DNA of 64,000 bases. Source: Bradyrhizobium macuxiense. GTDB taxonomy: Bacteria > Pseudomonadota > Alphaproteobacteria > Rhizobiales > Xanthobacteraceae. Below, one piece after another: positions 59,020-64,000 of the stretch (positions are counted from its first letter, which is position 1; each line of letters starts with the position of its first letter). The stretch lies in NCBI RefSeq assembly GCF_007993935.1, contig NZ_VITY01000005.1, forward strand, positions 124,001 through 188,000, read 5' to 3'. Position numbers and translations under genes: made by a program. The notes under the pieces are model-generated. The model ran no database searches and was not told the DNA's origin. It was given only the letters and a program-made list of their open reading frames with translations.

Positions 59020-59418
59020 TTACTTGATCGTGGCGTGCACGGTGATGACCGAGGTGCCGGAGGCCTTCGGCCCCTTGCCCGTCGCCTTGATGGCAAAGCT
59101 GTCGCTGCCCTTGTACTTGGCCTTTGCCCTGTACTCGAAGGTCGATGCGTTGATCTTCTTCAGTTTGCCATAGGCCGGCTTCTGCGAGATCGACGAGTCC
59201 GTCACTGTGCCGCGGATTCCGATCGGGATCTGGCAGCTTTCGCCGGAGGCGATGTCGATATCGCCGGTCGAGTTCTCGCCCCAGTCCGCCAATGTCACCG
59301 ACATCGAGCATTCCGGCACAGCCTGCGCCGACAGCGCCGGCGTGACACCCGATGCTGCAAGGATGAGCGCCAGGGCGGCTATTCCCGACGACCGCGTCGT
59401 GACCATACTCATTTTCAT
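59020..59418 (-). CDS. Secreted beta-rich protein of unknown function
   Basis: A 132-residue exported protein. Signal peptide (SGIAALALILAASGVTPALS), then a short mature part with two cysteines (VPECSMSVTL; GESCQIPIGI) and a beta-rich end (STFEYRAKAKYKGSDSFAIK, then SGTSVITVHATIK) that resembles bacterial Ig-like or cadherin-like folds. The start is set at 59418, where the signal peptide begins; the ribosome-binding site is weak. No partner identified. Confidence 0.72.
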   Translation of the reverse strand: MKMSMVTTRSSGIAALALILAASGVTPALSAQAVPECSMSVTLADWGENSTGDIDIASGESCQIPIGIRGTVTDSSISQKPAYGKLKKINASTFEYRAKAKYKGSDSFAIKATGKGPKASGTSVITVHATIK

Positions 59419-59611
59419 GCAAGGCCCACTGCTGAAGATTTTCGGCGCGGGAATCCTGCAACGTGGGAGCTGGGGTGGCAAGGGCTTCGGTCCACCAGTG
59501 TGACAGGTGTTCAAATGCGTGGGTGCTTGTTGCGTCGCTGAAGCATCTCCATAGTCATCGCAGCCCGATCTGATCGGGATACAATCGTTCGCAAGACAAG
59601 GAAGAATTCCC

Positions 59612-59974
59612 ATGACTGAAGGAAACGACGACGCTCCGCAGGCCGGATTTGCCGGCGTTACGCGCAAGACGCTCGAGCGTCTCGCGCTGCCCGGCGATCG
59701 TCGCGAGCTCGTCGTTGCCGAGGTGACCTATCCGCCCGGCGGGGTGGCGCCGCTTCACAAGCATCCGGTGGGCGGCGTGATCTTCATCGTCGAAGGCACA
59801 GCCGAGTCCGCCTACGGTGACGAGCCGCCGCGACGATACGGGGCAGGCGAGACCTTGCAGGATCGCCCTGACGTCCCGCACACGCTGTTTCGCAATTGCG
59901 ACCCGGAACGGCCGCTGCGCTTCCTGACCATCTACGCACTCGAACCCGGACGCGCCTACACGATGGAGCCGTGA
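59612..59974 (+). CDS. Cupin-domain protein
   Basis: A 120-residue single-domain cupin. The metal-site motif 1 is GGVAPLHKHPVGGVIFIVEG (His-x-His and Glu) and motif 2 is DVPHTLFRNCD with the His. The short length and sequence fit small cupins that may bind a metal and a small ligand. AAGGAAG lies upstream of the ATG. Its divergent neighbour encodes a small secreted protein; no functional link is visible. Confidence 0.87.
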   Translation: MTEGNDDAPQAGFAGVTRKTLERLALPGDRRELVVAEVTYPPGGVAPLHKHPVGGVIFIVEGTAESAYGDEPPRRYGAGETLQDRPDVPHTLFRNCDPERPLRFLTIYALEPGRAYTMEP

Positions 59975-59998
59975 GGCGCGGACGCCAACAACAGGATC

Positions 59999-60607
59999 TC
60001 ACTCCTTCTTCGCCGTCAGCCCGTCGACCATTGCGCGGGTCAATGTCGCGATCTCGCTGCGCAGCTGGCCGATCGGCACGGCGATCAATTTGTGCTCCAG
60101 TCCGAGCGCGACCATGCCGTGCACGGCCGAGAACAGGCTGCGCGCGGTGACGCCGAGCTGCGCCGGCGAACGCTGCGGAAACAGCGCAGCGAGCGGCTTG
60201 TAGATGTGGCGGAACAATTCCATCTGCTCGGTGATCGCCCATTCCGGCACCGGCTTGCCGGGCTGCATGCGATGCTCGAACAGCGCGCGCCACAGTTCGA
60301 GATTGTCGGCGGCGAAGTCGCAATAGGCGACCGCGATCCGCACCAGCATCTCGCGCGGCGCCGCCGAGCCGCCGATCTCGGCCAGCGACAGCGACGCATC
60401 CAGCCGGGCCAGCGTGCGCGAGCCGACCCGCAGGATCAGCTCGTCGACATCCTCGACCAGATTGTAGACGCCGCCATTGGCGACCCCGATTTCCTGGGCC
60501 AGTTCGCGGGTTTTCAGGCCGCCGAGACCTTTCGCCGCAATTGCCCGTTCCGCTGCCTCGATCAGCGCTTCGCGCAGTTTTGCCCGTCGTTCCAATGCCT
60601 TGGACAT
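59999..60607 (-). CDS. TetR-family transcriptional regulator of the pspA unit
   Basis: A 202-residue regulator. The helix-turn-helix LIEAAERAIAAKGLGGLKTR then ELAQEIGVANGGVYNLVEDV is followed by a C-terminal domain (about 80-195) of the WHG type (LWRALFEHRMQPGKP, FSAVHGMVALGLEHK). It is divergent from pspA. Three identical-type operators lie between, so it very likely represses pspA-yiaA and itself. Confidence 0.92.
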   Translation of the reverse strand: MSKALERRAKLREALIEAAERAIAAKGLGGLKTRELAQEIGVANGGVYNLVEDVDELILRVGSRTLARLDASLSLAEIGGSAAPREMLVRIAVAYCDFAADNLELWRALFEHRMQPGKPVPEWAITEQMELFRHIYKPLAALFPQRSPAQLGVTARSLFSAVHGMVALGLEHKLIAVPIGQLRSEIATLTRAMVDGLTAKKE

Positions 60608-60633
60608 ATTTCACCTATCGTTAACCACAAGCT

Positions 60634-60702
60634 TGAGCATCGCTCAAATAATTCTTGAGCAATGCTCAGTATGTGGTACAAGAGATTCATGAGCGATGCT
60701 CA
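60634..60702. promoter_or_regulatory. Three TGAGCNNNGCTCA operators
   Basis: TGAGC-ATC-GCTCA (60634-60646), TGAGC-AAT-GCTCA (60656-60668) and TGAGC-GAT-GCTCA (60690-60702) are perfect 5-base-arm dyads with centre spacings of 22 and 34 bases. They fill the gap between the tetR start (60607) and the pspA start (60720); the last one ends close to the pspA ribosome-binding site. Confidence 0.88.
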
Positions 60703-60719
60703 TAACAGGGAGCGATCAA

Positions 60720-61415
60720 ATGTTCAAAACTGTTTTGACAATTTTCCGCGGCGGCGTGGCGGCAGCCGAGGAGGAACTGCAAGACCGGACCGCGCTGGTC
60801 GTGCTCGACCAGCAGATGCGGGACGCGGCCGCCGCGGTCGACCGCTCGAAGCGGACGCTGGCGCTCGCGATCGCCGGCGACGCGCAGGAGGGCCGGCGGC
60901 TCGACGCCACCAACGCCCGGATCGCCGACCTCGAGGTGCGCGCAACGGCGGCGCTCGAGGGCGGCCGGGAAGACCTCGCCCGCGAAGCCGCGCAGGCGAT
61001 CGCCAACCTCGAAGCCGAACGCGATGCCGCGATGACCGCGCGCACGCTGTTCGCCACCGAGATCACCCGGCTGAAGCGCCACGTCGCCAACGCCGAGGCG
61101 CGGATTGCCGAGCTCGATCGCGGCCGGCGCCTCGCCCGTGCCTCGGAGGCGGTGCGTTCGCTGCGCCGGAGCGGCATCGAGGCGGCGCGGCCCTACGAAT
61201 CGACGCTGCCGGAAGCGGAAGCGACGCTGAAGCGGCTGCGCGAGCGGCAGATGGAGATCCAGGCGGCCGATGACGCGCTGTTCGAGATCGATACCGCCTC
61301 GGGACCGGTCGTCGTCGCCGAGAAACTCGCGGAGCAGGGTTTTGGTCCGCGCATGAAATCGACTGCCGACGACGTGCTGGCGCGCCTGAAAGCCAAGCGC
61401 CCGCCCGCAGCGTGA
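60720..61415 (+). CDS. pspA: PspA/IM30-family envelope-stress protein
   Basis: A 231-residue peripheral membrane protein, almost entirely alpha-helical (coiled coil about 25-190). The N-terminal amphipathic helix MFKTVLTIFRGGVAAAEEEL binds membranes. ALVVLDQQMRDAAAAVDRSK starts the long hairpin, and the end (about 195-231) has ADDVLARLKAKRP. PspA polymers repair or protect the inner membrane. The ATG at 60720 follows AGGGAGCG. It is in a two-gene unit with yiaA-like 61471. Confidence 0.88.
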   Translation: MFKTVLTIFRGGVAAAEEELQDRTALVVLDQQMRDAAAAVDRSKRTLALAIAGDAQEGRRLDATNARIADLEVRATAALEGGREDLAREAAQAIANLEAERDAAMTARTLFATEITRLKRHVANAEARIAELDRGRRLARASEAVRSLRRSGIEAARPYESTLPEAEATLKRLRERQMEIQAADDALFEIDTASGPVVVAEKLAEQGFGPRMKSTADDVLARLKAKRPPAA

Positions 61416-61470
61416 CACCCCAAGCCTGAAACCAAGCCAACTTAAACCTGATATCATCAAGGAGACGACC

Positions 61471-61746
61471 ATGAACCAGACCGTTCAACCCCACAGCAGC
61501 AGCTGGGTGACCTTCACTTACGCGTCCTTCGCAGCCGCCGCCTTCCTCGTCGGTGTCGGCGTGTTCTTCCTGCCGATCGACCTCTGGATGAAGGGCTATC
61601 TGACGATGGGCATCGTCATGCTGGTCCAGACCTGCGTCACGCTGACCAAGACGGTGCGCGACAATTACGAGAGCGGCAAGTTCGTGAACCGCATCGAGGA
61701 CGCCAAGGCCGAGCGCCTGCTGATGGAAGTCTCCAAGGCGGCGTAA
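61471..61746 (+). CDS. YiaA/YiaB-like two-helix membrane protein
   Basis: A 91-residue inner-membrane protein with two segments (FAAAAFLVGVGVFFLPIDLW and GYLTMGIVMLVQTCVTLTKT) and a charged C-terminal helix (VRDNYESGKFVNRIEDAKAE), the pattern of the YiaA/YiaB family. AAGGAGA precedes the ATG. It follows pspA by 55 bases and is probably cotranscribed. YiaA-type proteins are often encoded next to pspA in alphaproteobacteria; their job is unknown. Confidence 0.88.
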   Translation: MNQTVQPHSSSWVTFTYASFAAAAFLVGVGVFFLPIDLWMKGYLTMGIVMLVQTCVTLTKTVRDNYESGKFVNRIEDAKAERLLMEVSKAA

Positions 61747-61773
61747 GAAGGCGACGTGAGGCTGAGCCCAATG

Positions 61774-61808
61774 CGAAACGGCGGGTGTTTCTTCACCCGC
61801 CGATTTCG
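61774..61808 (+). terminator. Probable terminator of the pspA unit
   Basis: CGGCGGGTG (61779-61787) pairs with CACCCGCCG (61794-61802) around TTTCTT, with flanking CGAAA/TTTCG extending the stem past one bulged A. There is no long U-tract, but it sits 28 bases after the last stop of the unit. Confidence 0.65.
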
Positions 61809-61833
61809 CCTGAGGCAAATGCCAAACCCTCCA

Positions 61834-61919
61834 CGTCATTGCGAGGAGCGAAGCGACGAAGCAATCCATCGCGCAGCGCATGCGGAAGGATGGATTGCTT
61901 CGCTTCGCTCGCAATGACG
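61834..61919. repeat. Palindromic intergenic repeat (REP-like)
   Basis: CGTCATTGCGAG (61834) is mirrored by CTCGCAATGACG (ending 61919), with GCGAAGCGACGAAGCAATCC opposite GGATTGCTTCGCTTCGC and a short centre. This is a widespread Bradyrhizobium-type intergenic palindrome. It lies between the pspA unit and the next operon. Confidence 0.85.
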
Positions 61920-62059
61920 GGTGGATAGACTGCCGGCGCTTACACCCAACTTGTTCCGTTTCCGGAAGGCCTTGTTTACCCTGCGGCAAAGCGCGTCAGG
62001 TTGCGCTCATGGCTCCTTAACAGGGGCGAGTGCAGAGATCGCGCCCGAGGGACAGAGAA

Positions 62060-63115
62060 ATGGCGTCCACCGATGATCCGACCCCGGCTTCGCGCGGCGG
62101 CAGGGGTTTTGCGAAGGCGCGCGCGGCCTTTGACGGCCTGCGCAGCCATGCCGGCTTCTGGCTGAAGGCGCTGTCGCAGCCGACCATCGATCTCACCTTG
62201 CGCACCCAGGCCGGCCAGCGCACCCGGATCGTCGAATCTCCCGGCCTGTCGCTGCCGAAGGACGAACTCGACGCGCTGGTCGGGCAGCTGCGCATCGTCG
62301 CCGCCAAGACGCTGCCCGAGGAGAGCCTGACCTATGGCATCTTCTCCGGCGAGCCGGAGCGGCTGTCGCGCGCTGTTGTCACCGTAATCTCAGAGGAAGA
62401 CAGCGGCCGGCCGATCGCCTTCAACGCGCTGTCGGTGATGGAGGTGCCGCTCGACGGCGAGCCGGCTGAAGTGACCCATCTCGGCCTCGTGATGGTCGAT
62501 CCGGATGTACGCGGGCAGGGGCTGTCCTGGGTGCTCTACGGCCTGACCGCGCTGGTGCTGTTCGCCCGCGATGGGTTGCGGCCGAAATGGATCTCCAACG
62601 TCACCCAGGTGCCGGCCGTGGTCGGCATGGTCAGCGACACCTTCTCGGACGTGTTTCCGTCGCCGCTGCCGGGCGCGCGGCAGAGTTTTGCGCATCTGCA
62701 GCTCGCGCGCGGCATCATGGCGCGACACCGCGCGGTGTTCGGCGTCGGCGAGGAAGCCGGCTTCGACGAGGCGCGCTCGGTCATCACCAATGCCTATACC
62801 GGCGGCTCGGACGCGCTGAAGAAGACGTTTGAGATTGCGCCGAAGCATCGCAATGCCGTCTACAACGAATTCTGCGAGCGCGAGCTGGACTACGGCCGCG
62901 GCGACGATGTGCTGCAGCTCGGCCGCGTCGATCTGGCCGGCGCGCGCCGTTATGTCATGAGCGAGGTGCCCTCGGGCTCGCTGCCGGCGCTGCTCGCGGC
63001 GTCCACGATGCTGGCGCTGCAGCGGCTGGTGCTGCCGGTGGTCTACTGGCTGGACGACAGCCGCGCCTTCGGGACCTTGCGGCCGCGCCGGCAGGACAGC
63101 GGGGCTATGCGATGA
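62060..63115 (+). CDS. GNAT-like acyltransferase-type protein of unknown role
   Basis: A 351-residue protein. The centre (about 90-190) has a GNAT core: LGLVMVDPDVRGQGLSWVLY is motif A with the acetyl-CoA-binding R-G-Q-G loop, preceded by the strand FNALSVMEVPLDG. The C-terminal half (about 200-340) is not recognised and contains RHRAVFGVGEEAGFDEARSV, ERELDYGRGDDVLQLGRVDL and a hydrophobic end. The ATG at 62060 follows GAGGGACAGAGAA. Its stop overlaps the start of a ThiF-like gene, so the two are coupled and may form one pathway. Confidence 0.75.
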   Translation: MASTDDPTPASRGGRGFAKARAAFDGLRSHAGFWLKALSQPTIDLTLRTQAGQRTRIVESPGLSLPKDELDALVGQLRIVAAKTLPEESLTYGIFSGEPERLSRAVVTVISEEDSGRPIAFNALSVMEVPLDGEPAEVTHLGLVMVDPDVRGQGLSWVLYGLTALVLFARDGLRPKWISNVTQVPAVVGMVSDTFSDVFPSPLPGARQSFAHLQLARGIMARHRAVFGVGEEAGFDEARSVITNAYTGGSDALKKTFEIAPKHRNAVYNEFCERELDYGRGDDVLQLGRVDLAGARRYVMSEVPSGSLPALLAASTMLALQRLVLPVVYWLDDSRAFGTLRPRRQDSGAMR

Positions 63116-63987
63116 ATTTCGACTATTACTCCTTCACCGGCCGCAACATCGGCTTCGTCGACGAGCACGAGCAGCAGCTGCTGCGCCAGGCGCGGGTGTT
63201 CGTCTGCGGTGTCGGCGGCATGGGCGGCGCGGCCTTCATGGCGCTGGCGCGCGCCGGCGTCGGCAAGTTCGTGATCGCCGACATCGATCGTTTCGAGGTC
63301 TCCAACCTCAATCGCCAGGTGTTCGCCTTTGCCGATGAGGTCGGCCGCGAGAAGGCGGAAGTCGCCGCCGAAGCTGCGAAGCGCATCAATCCGACCATCG
63401 AGATCGAGGTGCTCGGCGAGAATTGGACCAGCGAGCTCGCCGGGATTGCGAAACGCTGTCCGGTGATTGTCAACGGCATGGACGACATCGCCGCCGGTGT
63501 GCATCTGTACCGGACTGCAAAGCACGCCGAGTCAACCGTGATCGATGCCTATATGTCGCCGCTGCCGTCGGTGATCGTGGTGCGCCCGCATGATCCACGG
63601 CCCGAAGAGCGCCTCGGCTTTCCGACGACAGGTAAGGACTGGACTGCCATTACCGAGGACGACCGCCGCGCCGCGATGCGCGCCGAGATCGAGCATGTGA
63701 TGCTGCACTCCTCGTCGCGCAACTATGTCGACCTCGCGATCGCCGGCGAAGTCGCGGCCGGCCGCCGCAGCCGGATGTCGTTCGCGCCGATGGTGATCTC
63801 GACCGGCATGCTGATGGCCTATGAGGCGGTGGCGCTGATCCTCGGCCGCACCTCCGGCACCGATTGCCGCGGCTGGTTCCTCAACCCGCACCGGCCTGCG
63901 ATCGAGAAGCCGCGCAACGCGCTGGTTGCCGCCCTGATGCGCCCGCTGGTACGGCGGGCGATCGATCAATTGACGGGCGTCGCATGA
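63112..63987 (+). CDS. ThiF/MoeB/E1-like adenylyltransferase
   Basis: A 291-residue protein with the E1-like Rossmann ATP site: VFVCGVGGMGGAAFMALARA (33-38 is GVGGMG), then VIADIDRFEVSNLNRQVF with the Asp and the SNLNRQ loop typical of ThiF/MoeB/UBA enzymes. Unlike MoeB/ThiF it shows no CxxC zinc pairs, and no Cys is found at the usual catalytic position; only Cys in KRCPVIVN and TDCRGWF occur further on. It starts in the stop of the GNAT-like gene, and its stop overlaps another start at 63984. It may adenylate a carboxyl group of a peptide or small molecule; substrate unknown. Confidence 0.88.
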   Translation: MNFDYYSFTGRNIGFVDEHEQQLLRQARVFVCGVGGMGGAAFMALARAGVGKFVIADIDRFEVSNLNRQVFAFADEVGREKAEVAAEAAKRINPTIEIEVLGENWTSELAGIAKRCPVIVNGMDDIAAGVHLYRTAKHAESTVIDAYMSPLPSVIVVRPHDPRPEERLGFPTTGKDWTAITEDDRRAAMRAEIEHVMLHSSSRNYVDLAIAGEVAAGRRSRMSFAPMVISTGMLMAYEAVALILGRTSGTDCRGWFLNPHRPAIEKPRNALVAALMRPLVRRAIDQLTGVA

Positions 63988-64000
63988 CTTCGGGGGTGAT
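63984..64000 (+). CDS. Start of a further gene of the ThiF unit (cut by window edge)
   Basis: ATG at 63984 overlaps the ThiF-like stop in the ATGA arrangement used throughout this strand; only five codons (MTSGV) are visible. Nothing can be said about its product, but it would be the third gene of the unit. Confidence 0.5.

Overview
The window looks like a chromosomal segment of a Bradyrhizobium-type alphaproteobacterium (Nitrobacteraceae). It is GC-rich, has tightly packed operons with 4-base start/stop overlaps, carries several intergenic palindromic repeats of the kind scattered through such genomes, and its proteins are of typical rhizobial families (YadA adhesin, IalB, OpgC, LivFGHMK, Rnk, PspA/YiaA). 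No tRNA, rRNA, CRISPR array, transposase or prophage gene was seen. The assignment rests on gene content and repeats, not on a phylogenetic marker.

Layout. 1-5,350: a GGDEF protein cut by the left edge, two secreted low-complexity proteins (one with DUF1236-like and peptidoglycan-binding parts) and an AraC regulator. 5,354-12,175: a 1,817-residue trimeric autotransporter adhesin with an IalB-family protein and a second secreted protein behind it. 12,406-16,049: AraC regulator, family III CoA-transferase, an SDR protein lacking the catalytic tyrosine, and a GST. 16,300-24,317: a guanidine-assimilation operon with a sigma54-like promoter, a guanidine-I (ykkC) riboswitch with its terminator, a three-gene ABC importer, two DUF1989 proteins (carboxyguanidine deiminase subunits) and a urea/guanidine carboxylase. 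The allophanate hydrolase that would finish the pathway is absent from the window.

24,353-35,640: OpgC, a 59-residue small protein, an AraC regulator, a liv branched-chain amino-acid-type ABC transporter (livKHMGF), a tandem-domain TetR regulator and a ketopantoate-reductase-like protein. 35,690-41,600: two MITE-like repeats, rnk, a split chromate-transporter pair with a divergent LysR regulator, a carboxymuconolactone-decarboxylase-like protein, and a divergent pair of DJ-1/PfpI-superfamily genes. 42,500-50,330: two paralogous amidohydrolases, a Rieske protein, a GST, a PNPOx-reductase-ferredoxin fusion, and a divergent TetR/medium-chain reductase pair sharing an operator. 50,385-52,385: a protein made almost only of six ~110-residue repeats.

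52,755-58,829: two paralogous COG4705-like multi-pass membrane proteins around a small exported protein, then an OmpR-type two-component system, with paired CTTAG-N6-CTTAG boxes in the divergent promoter, followed by the two subunits of a molybdenum storage protein (mosB, mosA). 59,999-61,746: a TetR regulator and a PspA-YiaA envelope-stress unit separated by three copies of TGAGCNNNGCTCA. 62,060-64,000: an unassigned GNAT-like gene overlapping a ThiF/E1-like gene, continuing off the right edge.
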